A stretch of DNA of 5,629 nt from Planctomycetaceae bacterium (GCA_031261125.1 JAISJZ010000207.1:1-5629), one strand, 5' to 3'. Positions 1 to 5,629 are shown, counted from the stretch's first letter. Notes: a model not told the origin generated them from the sequence alone. A program made the numbers and translations.

Positions 1-2
1 CC

Positions 3-107
3 CGCCTTGACGGTAACAAAAAAACCGTTACGGATGATACAAAAAATAAAAATTTGACCAACGTGAGAGGGAAACCACTTCGGCTCAAGGGAATTGCGAG
101 TTTTTAG
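3..107 (+). pseudogene. Possible remnant of a lectin-like (LamG-type) domain tail
   Basis: A frame open from the left edge of the window encodes 34 residues and stops at a TAG (105-107). It contains 'RLDGNKKTV' and, near its end, 'KPLRLKGIASF'. After the stop the same frame reads 'NLT', two stops, then 'DERG'. An 'LDG...' strand, then 'kpLrlkG...F.nlt.DE' is how concanavalin A-like/LamG jelly-roll domains often end, and such domains are commonly attached to secreted glycoside hydrolases in planctomycetes. The stops spaced through the similarity suggest decay, perhaps of the missing 5' part of the GH123 gene that follows in another frame. The stretch is short and the family assignment rests on a loose pattern. 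It could also be the normal C-terminus of an unrelated upstream gene. Confidence 0.25.
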
Positions 108-123
108 AACCTGACATAATAGG

Positions 124-1224
124 ATGAACGGGGATAAACCTGTCGAAAAATATTCGCAACGTTATTGGGAGTTGCTCAAAAATCTGGCAGACTGTTTGCG
201 GAAACACGGACAAAATGTCTATTTGATTCATCCTTTGGAGCACATAGCGGTTCGGTTTGACGGCAAGAAGTATTCCTTTGATTTTTCACCGTTTGACAAT
301 GTGGTTGAATTTTTTATCAAGGAAGGCAACTTGAAACGTATCGAAGGCGGTCCTCTTGCAAGTCCGAGAAATAGTGTTTTGAATATCCCGATTTTGAAAG
401 ACGGAGACAAAGAAAATCCAACGGGAGAAACAATAATCCAAGCAATGCCGTTGTCGGATGAACGTGCGAAGAACTATTTATCGCAATTTATTCCGTCGTT
501 TTATAAACACTTGCGTAAAAAGGGCTGGGACAAAATCTATTTACAGCATATCTGCGACGAACCGAACAATGCCGATAATTCTTACAATGCGCTGGCAGAT
601 TACTTGCGAATGCTGGAACCATCCATCAAATTCATTGATGCATCAGGGTTAGGGGAAAAAGCCGGAAAATGTTTAGATGTTCATATTCCAATTATTTGGC
701 ATTATCCGCCGAATGAAAAGTTTTACCGTCACCATCAAGAGAGCGGCGGCGAGGTCTGGCTTTATATCAGTTGCGAAACGCGGAAAGGATACCCGAACCG
801 GTTTTATGATAGACCGCTCTTGGAAAACCGGCTGCTGCATTGGTTTAATTTTCGTTCCGGGACGACCGGATATTTACACTGGGGTTTGAATTATTGGCAA
901 AAGGAATCGGCAATCCTGACGACACCGCAATCCTTAAAAATTTATAACGATAAACACAAAAATCTTCTGCCGGGAGACCGTTTTATCGTTTATCCTGATT
1001 TCGGCAGAGTCCACAGTTCACTGCGTTTTGAGACGATGCGTGATGCGGTTGCGGATTATGAATTGCTGAAGATGTTGAGTCAAACGCAACCGGAGAAGGC
1101 GAAAAAAATTGCCGAGGCGATGATTCCGCAGCCGAACCAAATGGAAACGGATATTTCGGTCTTCCGTACAAAACGGCACGAATTGCTCACGCTGCTCAAT
1201 AGGTTAGAGCCATTTGGGCGATAA
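124..1224 (+). CDS. GH123/DUF4091-family glycoside hydrolase, N-terminally truncated
   Basis: The product has 366 residues and resembles the catalytic barrel of GH123 (DUF4091) enzymes, whose characterised members are beta-N-acetylgalactosaminidases using substrate-assisted catalysis with an adjacent Asp-Glu pair. The likely pair is D145-E146 in 'HICDEP'. The C-terminal half carries the DUF4091 hallmarks: 'GEVWLYISCET' (about 209-219), 'PNRFYDRPLLENRLLHW' (about 224-240), 'GYLHWGLNYW' (249-258) and 'SLRFETMRDAVADYELLKML' (about 309-328). The protein starts inside the barrel ('YWELLKNLADCLRKHGQNVY'), whereas family members normally have 150-250 further residues forming an N-terminal beta-sandwich and usually a signal peptide. 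Neither is present, and an in-frame TGA at 112-114 blocks extension. No Shine-Dalgarno sequence is suitably placed: the AGG at 121-123 touches the ATG. The frame is intact to TAA, so the domain is real, but the gene may be a 5'-truncated pseudogene. Without export its access to a glycan substrate would be doubtful. Exact substrate cannot be told. Confidence 0.82.
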   Translation: MNGDKPVEKYSQRYWELLKNLADCLRKHGQNVYLIHPLEHIAVRFDGKKYSFDFSPFDNVVEFFIKEGNLKRIEGGPLASPRNSVLNIPILKDGDKENPTGETIIQAMPLSDERAKNYLSQFIPSFYKHLRKKGWDKIYLQHICDEPNNADNSYNALADYLRMLEPSIKFIDASGLGEKAGKCLDVHIPIIWHYPPNEKFYRHHQESGGEVWLYISCETRKGYPNRFYDRPLLENRLLHWFNFRSGTTGYLHWGLNYWQKESAILTTPQSLKIYNDKHKNLLPGDRFIVYPDFGRVHSSLRFETMRDAVADYELLKMLSQTQPEKAKKIAEAMIPQPNQMETDISVFRTKRHELLTLLNRLEPFGR

Positions 1225-1370
1225 ATGGTGAATAAACGATGATTGAAAATCAACCATAAAAAATGGTAATCGCCTTTAATCGGTAACAGTAACTAATACT
1301 TATTTCGTTTAATTTTCGATAGTCAAACAAGTTTATTATCTTTCACTACCATTTTTTTAACCTTACTTAT

Positions 1371-1375
1371 GAGGA
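1371..1375 (+). promoter_or_regulatory. Shine-Dalgarno sequence of the broken Tat-hydrolase gene
   Basis: GAGGA lies 8 nt before the ATG at 1384, ideal spacing for a ribosome binding site. It supports that ATG as the original start of the broken gene. It is notable because the other genes in the window have no recognisable site at this distance. The preceding stretch 1225-1370 is A+T-rich and non-coding, with only a weak 5-bp hairpin (ACCAT, five A, ATGGT at 1253-1267). Confidence 0.55.
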
Positions 1376-1383
1376 ATATAAGG

Positions 1384-1684
1384 ATGACCCCCAAAAATTT
1401 TTCTTCCCGCCGTCTGTTTCTGAAACGTTCCGCATTATCCGTTGCTGCGGTCACATTCAAAAACATTTCTTATGTGAGCCGGTGTGCGGCAGCAACTGGA
1501 TATAATGTTGCCTGACGATTACAAAGACCGCACTGAAAAATTACCGCTTGTCGTTTGGAGTCACGGCGGCGGCTGAACGATGAATTGGAGGGGACTATGC
1601 CGACACTATGACTACGATTCACGAACAAGTGAAACGAAAGTGTTACTCACTTCTGTCTATTATATGACAAAACGTCTTACCTAA
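1384..1684 (+). pseudogene. Broken Tat-exported alpha/beta-hydrolase (esterase-like) gene
   Basis: From the ATG at 1384 the frame encodes 43 residues, then TGA (1513-1515). Residues 8-14 read 'SRRLFLK', an almost ideal twin-arginine (Tat) motif, followed by a hydrophobic stretch 'SALSVAAVTF', so the original product was exported folded. From 1505 the next frame continues with 'LPDDYKDRTEK' and 'LPLVVWSHGGG', typical of the first core strand and oxyanion-hole region of secreted esterases and acyl hydrolases. A TGA follows at 1574-1576, exactly where many esterases have Trp ('HGGGW'). After it the frame reads 'TMNWRG' and ends at TAA (1682-1684). One frameshift, one nonsense codon and the absence of the rest of the fold (nucleophile elbow, catalytic Asp and His) mark it as a pseudogene. 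A small deletion at the frameshift is likely. The hydrolase assignment rests on about 30 residues; the Tat signal is clearer. It lies just after the truncated GH123 gene on the same strand and may have belonged to the same glycan-degradation cluster. Confidence 0.7.
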
Positions 1685-1737
1685 ATAACTTAAATTACGG
1701 CACCACCTCTAAACGAGTTACCGAACAGGTCTGTTTT

Positions 1738-1860
1738 TTTACCGCAGAGGACACAGAGTACACGGAGATAGTTTGATAAAGAAAAACACAAACCATTATT
1801 TGTAAATGGTTACAAAGTATTTTAACAATTCTCTGTATCCTCTGTGAATTCTGTGGTTAA
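1738..1860. repeat. Imperfect inverted repeat of the 'CACAGAG' dispersed type, MITE-like
   Basis: Two 33-bp arms (1738-1770 and 1828-1860) are reverse complements at 24 of 33 positions and enclose a 57-bp centre. The left arm contains ACCGCAGAGGACACAGAG and the right arm, read on the minus strand, ACCACAGAATTCACAGAG. Sequences of this 'ACCACAGAGACACAGAG' style occur as dispersed intergenic repeats in many planctomycetes and other environmental bacteria. I recall this from general familiarity and have no search result. A perfect 7-bp hairpin sits in the centre. There is no open reading frame and no transposase. The element lies between the 3' ends of two convergent units (the broken hydrolase gene and the isocitrate dehydrogenase gene), where its transcript could fold into a long stem on either strand. 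A role as non-autonomous mobile element or bidirectional terminator is inference. Confidence 0.72.
1791..1811. repeat. Perfect 7-bp hairpin nested inside the inverted repeat
   Basis: AACCATT (1791-1797) and AATGGTT (1805-1811) are exact reverse complements around a 7-nt loop. The hairpin is A+T-rich and has no U-run directly after it, so it is not a standard intrinsic terminator. It would form the tip of the cruciform made by the outer arms at 1738-1770 and 1828-1860. Confidence 0.5.
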
Positions 1861-1903
1861 ATTGTTTTTTAAGGTTTTTAGAGATTCCCAACAGTAATTT
1901 CCC

Positions 1904-3001
1904 TTAACGCAGTTTCGCGCAAATCGCCTCCGCCATTTCACGCGTTCCAACCGCCGACGGGTCGTTCCGGTCCGCTTTCAAATCATACGTTACACTCTTG
2001 CCCTCCGCAATCACCGCCGCAACCGCCTGTTCCAGCCGGTCTGCCGCCGCATCTTCTTTCAAGTGCCGAAGCATCAGCATACCGGATAAAATCACCGCCG
2101 TCGGATTCACCTTGTTCAAACCCTTGTACTTCGGTGCAGAACCGTGAGTCGCCTCAAACACCGCTCCGTTCGGTCCGATGTTCGCCCCCGGCGCAACACC
2201 CAAACCGCCGACGAGACCGGCACACAAGTCGCTCAATATATCACCGTATAAATTCGGCAAAACCAAAATGTCATACAACTCCGGCTTCTGAACGAGTTGC
2301 ATACACATATTATCCACGATGCGGTCTTCAAACCCGATGTCAGGATACTGCTTCGCTACATTGCGGGACACTTCGAGGAACAAGCCGTCGGTGTGCTTCA
2401 TAATGTTCGCCTTGTGAACCGCCGTTACCTTCTTCCGTTTATTTTCACGGGCATATTCAAACGCCGCCTTGACAATCCGTCCCGAACCGCTCACGCTAAT
2501 CGGCTTAATCGACACGCCGGTTTCGCTCGCCGGTGTCAAAATCTTCCTGCCGGCTGCTAATGAGTTAATGGAATCAATCAGTTTTGCCGTATTTTCCGCC
2601 CCTTTTTCAAACTCGATACCCGCGTACAGGTCTTCCGTGTTTTCGCGGAACAGCACGAGGTCAACAGGCAGGTTCGAGTACAGTGTCCGCACGCCTTTGT
2701 AATACTTGCACGGACGGATGCAGGCGAACAGCCCCAACTCCTGCCGAAGATGCACATTGATACTGCGGAAACCGGTACCGACGGGCGTAGTTATCGGTGC
2801 CTTCAACGCACACTTTGTCCGGCGAACGCTTTCGAGAACAGATTCCGGCAGCGGCGTACCGGTTTTTCCCATTATATCAACGCCTGCCTCTTGGACATCC
2901 CAGTTGATTTTTACGCCGGTTGCGTCAACACATTTCCGGGCAGCAGCAGCAAGTTCGGGACCCGTTCCGTCCCCATTGATGAGTGTAATATCGTAAGCCA
3001 T
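1904..3001 (-). CDS. icd: Isocitrate dehydrogenase (isocitrate/isopropylmalate dehydrogenase family)
   Basis: The 365-residue cytoplasmic product belongs to the beta-decarboxylating dehydrogenases and should convert isocitrate to 2-oxoglutarate and CO2 in the TCA cycle. All substrate and metal residues known from E. coli Icd align: S80, N82 and R86 in 'FRSINVHLR', R96 in 'CIRP', R119 and Y126 in 'RENTEDLY', K197 in 'VHKANI', D230, and D254/D258 in 'YGDILSD'. The S-x-N-x-x-x-R pattern favours isocitrate over isopropylmalate. The coenzyme loop reads 'HGSAPKY' (K291, Y292) with V298, matching E. coli NADP determinants K344, Y345 and V351. Y339 in 'VTYD' fits Y391, but the place of R395 is alanine. 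Proteins of this short type are usually annotated NAD-dependent, so cofactor use is open. 'NGDGTGPE' replaces the usual 'PGDGIGPE'. No Shine-Dalgarno is seen; the ATG is fixed by family N-terminus and a promoter about 40 bp upstream. It follows hemB on the same strand after 134 bp. Confidence 0.93.
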   Translation of the reverse strand: MAYDITLINGDGTGPELAAAARKCVDATGVKINWDVQEAGVDIMGKTGTPLPESVLESVRRTKCALKAPITTPVGTGFRSINVHLRQELGLFACIRPCKYYKGVRTLYSNLPVDLVLFRENTEDLYAGIEFEKGAENTAKLIDSINSLAAGRKILTPASETGVSIKPISVSGSGRIVKAAFEYARENKRKKVTAVHKANIMKHTDGLFLEVSRNVAKQYPDIGFEDRIVDNMCMQLVQKPELYDILVLPNLYGDILSDLCAGLVGGLGVAPGANIGPNGAVFEATHGSAPKYKGLNKVNPTAVILSGMLMLRHLKEDAAADRLEQAVAAVIAEGKSVTYDLKADRNDPSAVGTREMAEAICAKLR

Positions 3002-3041
3002 TGTTTTGCGGCAAAAAGAGTAAAAATTTATCCGATGAATT

Positions 3042-3069
3042 ATTCTACCGTCAACCGGTATTTCGTCAA
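3042..3069 (-). promoter_or_regulatory. Sigma70-like promoter of the isocitrate dehydrogenase gene
   Basis: On the minus strand TTGACG (3069-3064) and TAGAAT (3047-3042) each match the -35 and -10 consensus at five of six positions, with a 16-bp spacer. Transcription would start near 3035, giving a leader of about 35 nt before the ATG at 3001. This suggests the gene is transcribed independently of rimI-hemB, or at least has a second promoter. Confidence 0.6.
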
Positions 3070-3094
3070 TGCGATAAACACTCTACCCTACCGG

Positions 3095-3132
3095 ACATTA
3101 CCAAACATTACCATTTTCGTAACATTTGTTAC
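3095..3132. promoter_or_regulatory. Direct repeat and dyad upstream of the isocitrate dehydrogenase promoter
   Basis: ACATTACCA occurs twice (3095-3103 and 3105-3113) with a 10-bp period, about one helical turn. Six bases further a dyad GTAAC-ATTT-GTTAC lies at 3119-3132, four bases from the hemB stop. Read in the direction of the dehydrogenase gene, these sites lie about 60-100 bp before the predicted start of transcription, where activator sites are common. The dyad alone is too weak and lacks a U-run to be a hemB terminator. The regulatory role is inference. Confidence 0.35.
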
Positions 3133-3135
3133 ATC

Positions 3136-4122
3136 TCAATCATTGAACCAGCGGGCTGCGTCTTTTGCCCAGTACGTCAAAATGATGTCCGCCCCCGCAC
3201 GGGTAATCGCCGTCAGAGATTCCAAAACAACCCGCTGCTCGTCAATCCAGCCGCGTTCCGCCGCCGCTTTCACCATACTGAACTCGCCGGATACATTGTA
3301 CGCCGCCAGCGGCACACCCTCGAACCGGTCTTTCACCATTCGGATAACGTCAAGATACGCCAACGCCGGTTTTACCATCACAATATCCGCTCCCTCTTCC
3401 AAATCAAACGCCACTTCCCGGACGGCTTGCGCCGCCGATGCCGCAAAATCCATCTGATAGGAACGCCGGTCGCCGAACTGCGGCGCGCTCTCCGCCGCTT
3501 CCCGAAACGGTCCATAGAACGCACTGGCATACTTCGCCGCATAACTCATTATCTGAACCCGTTCAAATCCTTCGCTGTCCAAACCGGTTCGCAAGGCGTG
3601 AATCATTCCGTCCATCATTCCGCTCGGTGCGACCATATCGGCACCGGCGCGGGCGTGAACCAGCGTTTGCTTGACCAAGTTGTCCAGCGTTCTATCGTTG
3701 TCAACGCCGTGTCCGCACAGAACGCCGCAGTGTCCGTGAGAAGTGTATTCGCAAAAACACACATCAGTTATCACCAGCAGTTGACCGGCAGCGGCATCTT
3801 TCGCCGCCCGAACCGCTTGGGCAATAATACCGGCATCACTCATCGCATCACTGCCTTCGCCGTCTTTCAATTCGGGAATACCGAAAAGAATCACGCCGCC
3901 GATACCCAGAGCGGCAACTTCTTTGACTTCTTTGACGAATTCGTCAATCGACAGTTGAAAGTTGCCCGGCATCGAGTTAATCGGCTGCCGGATTCCTTTG
4001 CCAGGGCGGACAAACAACGGCAGAATCAGTTTATCAGCGGACAGGGTTGTTTCCTGAACGAGTTGCCGGACTAACGGATTGTACCGCAGGCGGCGAAGGC
4101 GGGTCGTTGGAAAAGACATCAT
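3136..4122 (-). CDS. hemB: Porphobilinogen synthase (delta-aminolevulinic acid dehydratase), zinc type
   Basis: The 328-residue cytoplasmic enzyme condenses two 5-aminolevulinate molecules to porphobilinogen, the first common step of tetrapyrrole (haem, sirohaem, B12) synthesis. Length and sequence are typical of the family. Both Schiff-base lysines are present: K197 in 'MSYAAKYASAFYGPFREA' and K251 in 'VMVKPALAYLD'. The metal loop 'DVCFCEYTSHGHCG' carries three cysteines (C122, C124, C132), the signature of zinc-dependent enzymes; magnesium-only forms have Asp or Ala there. E236 in 'REVAFD' matches the allosteric magnesium ligand region of bacterial enzymes. 'GDRRSYQMD' and 'AYNVSGEFSMVKAAAERGW' are further family blocks. 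Two adjacent ATG codons (4120-4122 and 4117-4119) could start it. The first lies 3 nt after the rimI stop, so translation is probably coupled to rimI. No strong Shine-Dalgarno is seen. Stop is TGA. Confidence 0.97.
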   Translation of the reverse strand: MMSFPTTRLRRLRYNPLVRQLVQETTLSADKLILPLFVRPGKGIRQPINSMPGNFQLSIDEFVKEVKEVAALGIGGVILFGIPELKDGEGSDAMSDAGIIAQAVRAAKDAAAGQLLVITDVCFCEYTSHGHCGVLCGHGVDNDRTLDNLVKQTLVHARAGADMVAPSGMMDGMIHALRTGLDSEGFERVQIMSYAAKYASAFYGPFREAAESAPQFGDRRSYQMDFAASAAQAVREVAFDLEEGADIVMVKPALAYLDVIRMVKDRFEGVPLAAYNVSGEFSMVKAAAERGWIDEQRVVLESLTAITRAGADIILTYWAKDAARWFND

Positions 4123-4125
4123 TGG

Positions 4126-4641
4126 TTATCCGGCGTATTGCACTTTGAGCGGTTTGCTGACAGTTGTTTTTTCCGACGGCAAACGGTACTGCATCAAATA
4201 CGCATCATCGTCGGTCTGTTCGTAAAAACTTTTGATGACGCTGACCGCCCGAAAACCGAGCGAACGCAGAAAAATCAGCGCAGGAAGATTCGTTTCCCGC
4301 ACTTCGAGGACAATTTTATGACGGCGTTGGTTCGCCAGTTTACTGATGAGTTTCTGAACCATTTGACGAGCAATGCCGTGCCGCCGCAATTCCGGCGATA
4401 CCGCAATGTTTAACAAATGAAACCGGCTTTTGGTGATTTCATAAACCATATAACCGGCAACACGGTTGCCGTGTTCGGCAACCATTCCGATACAGTTCCG
4501 CCGCTGGGAACATTGAAAGAAGTCCTCTTCTTTCCAGGGAAATTCAAAACTGCTGTGTTCGATGGCGGCAACTTCGGGCATATCGCGGCGAACCATCCAT
4601 CGGATTAAGACACGTGTTTTGTCGGCAGGTTCAGAACTCAT
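4126..4641 (-). CDS. rimI: RimI-like GNAT acetyltransferase (ribosomal protein S18 alanine N-acetyltransferase)
   Basis: A 171-residue GNAT-fold protein. RimI acetylates the N-terminal alanine of ribosomal protein S18 with acetyl-CoA. Motif A is 'LLNIAVSPELRRHGIARQMV' (76-95), with the acetyl-CoA phosphate loop R86-R87-H88-G89-I90-A91. Motif B is 'LEVRETNLPALIFLRSLGF' (112-130). 'SSFEFPWKEEDF' (30-41) matches the 'hafpWsek.f' block specific to RimI. E113 aligns with the E. coli catalytic base E103, but the partner tyrosine Y115 is replaced by L125. The end 'FYEQTDDDAYLMQYRL' (139-154) fits the family C-terminus, followed by about 17 extra residues. The N-terminus has about 10 more residues than E. 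coli RimI, so a later start is possible, but ATG at 4641 is the first in the frame seen here. It is the first gene of a minus-strand pair with hemB, 3 nt apart. I am sure of GNAT, fairly sure of RimI type; the true substrate is not shown. Confidence 0.86.
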   Translation of the reverse strand: MSSEPADKTRVLIRWMVRRDMPEVAAIEHSSFEFPWKEEDFFQCSQRRNCIGMVAEHGNRVAGYMVYEITKSRFHLLNIAVSPELRRHGIARQMVQKLISKLANQRRHKIVLEVRETNLPALIFLRSLGFRAVSVIKSFYEQTDDDAYLMQYRLPSEKTTVSKPLKVQYAG

Positions 4642-4806
4642 ATTAACGGTAAGTTATTGGCAACGTGATGATGTAATAACCTACCAAAAAACGGGAAATT
4701 TTCCAAGGGCAATTTTTCGTGCGGGATATGACATACATTTTGCCCAAGTTAAAAAAAGGAAAAAATTCTGAAGGGACTTATACTTTATTTCACTTTCCGG
4801 CTGTGA

Positions 4807-4812
4807 TAGAAT
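4807..4812 (+). promoter_or_regulatory. Possible extended -10 element for the GH97 gene
   Basis: TAGAAT preceded by TGA forms an extended -10 element, about 90 bp before the GH97 start. The hexamer is identical to the -10 proposed for the isocitrate dehydrogenase gene. No good -35 lies at the right distance (TTTATT at 4784-4789 is poor). The divergent region 4642-4900 (259 bp) between rimI and the GH97 gene otherwise shows an A-run (4751-4765) and a short palindrome GGAAA-T-TTTCC around 4694; I see no clear promoter for rimI in it. Confidence 0.35.
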
Positions 4813-4900
4813 ACTAAGGAACGTAAAAAAGACGGTGTTTGTTTCTGCCCTTGAGGTAAGAACGATACTGTTTGAGCATTTTTCCTTTCCCTCGAAAACT

Positions 4901-5629
4901 ATGCTAAAAAAATCTTTCTGTGCTTTGTTGCTGTCCGCTGCGGTGTTTGTCCCGGCGGCGTTCTGCGCTTCTGTTTCGGAAATTACCTCGCCGGACAACA
5001 ACATCGTTTTGCGGGTCTCCAATGAGCCGGCGTTGTCGTATAGCGTTCAATACAAAGGCGAAACGGTCGTTGCCCTGTCAAAAATCGGAATCAAAATCAA
5101 AGATGCCGCTCCGTTCGGTGCCGTTGACGTAACAAGCAGCGAAGCAAAGTCGGTTAACCAAACGTGGGAATATCCGTGGGGACGGCAAAAGACGTACCGC
5201 GACCAATACAACAGCGTTGCGTGGAAAGTAAAAGAACGTACCGGCAGCCGGACGCTGGGGCTTGAATTCCGGGTCTATAACGACGGTGTTGCGCTCCGCT
5301 ACCTGATTGACAAAGGAACCGTCGATGCCGATGAATACACCTTGGAACAGGACTTGACGGAGTTCAACTTTAACGCCGACCATACGGCGTGGTACGCCGA
5401 TTTTGGTTCGTTCAGTTCCAGTCAGGAAAAACCCTGCGTGAAACAGAACCTTTCGCTGATGGGCAGCAACGCTCACGTCGGCTGTCCGGTGGTGATTCAA
5501 ACCGGCGAAAAAGGACCGTATCTGGCGTTGACCGAAGCGGAATTGAATCACTGGGGCGGACTGTATTTTCAATCTGCCGAACCGGCAGAAGTTCAAACTT
5601 TGTTTGACAGCGGCGTTTTGAAAACCGGC
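4901..5629 (+). CDS. Exported GH97-family alpha-glycosidase, N-terminal part (runs off the window)
   Basis: The frame is open from ATG 4901 to the right edge, giving 243 residues of a protein that is usually about 650-700 long. Residues 1-23 form a Sec signal peptide: 'MLKK', a hydrophobic core, and a signal peptidase I site 'AFCA|S'; there is no lipobox. The rest matches the N-terminal beta-sandwich of GH97 (SusB-like): 'ITSPDNNIVLRVSNE' (28-42), 'LSYSVQYKGE' (45-54), 'WEYPWGRQKTYRDQYNSVAW' (88-107), 'LEFRVYNDGVALRYLID' (118-134), 'FNADHTAWYADFGSF' (about 153-167) and 'LALTEAELNHWGGLYF' (208-223). The family hydrolyses alpha-linked glucosides or galactosides. The (beta/alpha)8 barrel lies outside the window, so the inverting (glutamate base) and retaining (aspartate nucleophile) subtypes cannot be separated. 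The site of action should be periplasmic or outside the cell. No Shine-Dalgarno precedes the ATG; the start is chosen because the signal peptide begins there. It is divergent from rimI-hemB. Confidence 0.93.
   Translation, partial: MLKKSFCALLLSAAVFVPAAFCASVSEITSPDNNIVLRVSNEPALSYSVQYKGETVVALSKIGIKIKDAAPFGAVDVTSSEAKSVNQTWEYPWGRQKTYRDQYNSVAWKVKERTGSRTLGLEFRVYNDGVALRYLIDKGTVDADEYTLEQDLTEFNFNADHTAWYADFGSFSSSQEKPCVKQNLSLMGSNAHVGCPVVIQTGEKGPYLALTEAELNHWGGLYFQSAEPAEVQTLFDSGVLKTG

Noticed and set aside
1..31. GTAAC / GTTAC arms around an A-run at the left edge, looking like a hairpin
   Set aside because: Only five pairs form, and the stretch is better read as codons of the open frame 'LDGNKKTV'.
1574..1576. 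Possible reassignment of TGA to tryptophan, suggested by 'HGGG-TGA'
   Set aside because: hemB ends in TGA at the expected family C-terminus, and the intact genes use TGG for Trp and contain no internal TGA, so a nonsense mutation is the simpler reading.
1627..1652. Inverted repeat AAGTGA / TCACTT with a 14-nt loop
   Set aside because: Six-base arms with a long loop and no U-run inside a decayed gene are within chance expectation.
1741..1767. CACAGAG periodicity as a possible CRISPR or tandem array
   Set aside because: The units are degenerate and directly adjacent, without spacers of constant length, and pair with an inverted copy downstream instead of repeating in tandem.
3001..4074. A 357-codon open frame on the plus strand, antisense to hemB
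   Set aside because: It overlaps a clearly conserved hemB gene on the other strand, its product is rich in His, Arg and Asn with no recognisable domain, and long antisense frames are expected from the codon pattern of the real gene.
4681..5022. A 113-codon minus-strand frame reaching from the GH97 signal peptide into the intergenic region
   Set aside because: It overlaps the GH97 start and its promoter region, has no ribosome binding site, and its product shows no domain.
5078..5596. A 172-codon open frame on the minus strand, antisense to the GH97 gene
   Set aside because: The plus strand reads as a convincing GH97 N-terminal domain throughout this interval; the antisense product has no family-like motif.

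Overview
The window looks like chromosomal DNA of a Gram-negative-type bacterium, most likely a planctomycete or a relative in the PVC group. This is inferred from the close resemblance of the isocitrate dehydrogenase and RimI-like proteins to what I recall of planctomycete versions, from the lack of Shine-Dalgarno sequences before most starts, from the density of secreted glycoside hydrolases, and from a dispersed 'CACAGAG'-type intergenic repeat. No marker gene here settles the taxonomy.

Left part (1-1900, plus strand): an accessory carbohydrate region in decay. A possible tail of a lectin-like domain (3-107) runs into stop codons. It is followed by a GH123/DUF4091 glycoside hydrolase (124-1224) that keeps its catalytic Asp-Glu pair but lacks the usual N-terminal portion. 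Next comes a broken gene (1384-1684) with a clear twin-arginine signal peptide, a frameshift, an alpha/beta-hydrolase 'HGGG' motif and a stop where tryptophan would be expected. An imperfect inverted repeat of about 123 bp (1738-1860) with a nested perfect hairpin closes this part.

Middle part (1904-4641, minus strand): three intact housekeeping genes, in transcription order rimI (ribosomal protein S18 N-acetyltransferase family), hemB (porphobilinogen synthase, zinc type) and an isocitrate dehydrogenase gene. rimI and hemB are 3 nt apart and probably translationally coupled. The dehydrogenase gene lies 134 bp further on and has a good sigma70-like promoter of its own, with a direct repeat and a dyad just upstream. 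The three products work in separate processes (translation, tetrapyrrole synthesis, TCA cycle), so the grouping says little about a joint function.

Right part (4642-5629): a 259-bp divergent intergenic region followed by the first 243 codons of an exported GH97 (SusB-like) alpha-glycosidase gene that leaves the window. Its catalytic barrel is not visible.

I found no RNA gene, CRISPR array, transposase or convincing novel system. The points most worth a second look are the inverted-repeat element, the decaying plus-strand genes, the NADP-like coenzyme residues of the isocitrate dehydrogenase, the missing catalytic tyrosine in RimI, and the promoter architecture before the dehydrogenase gene.
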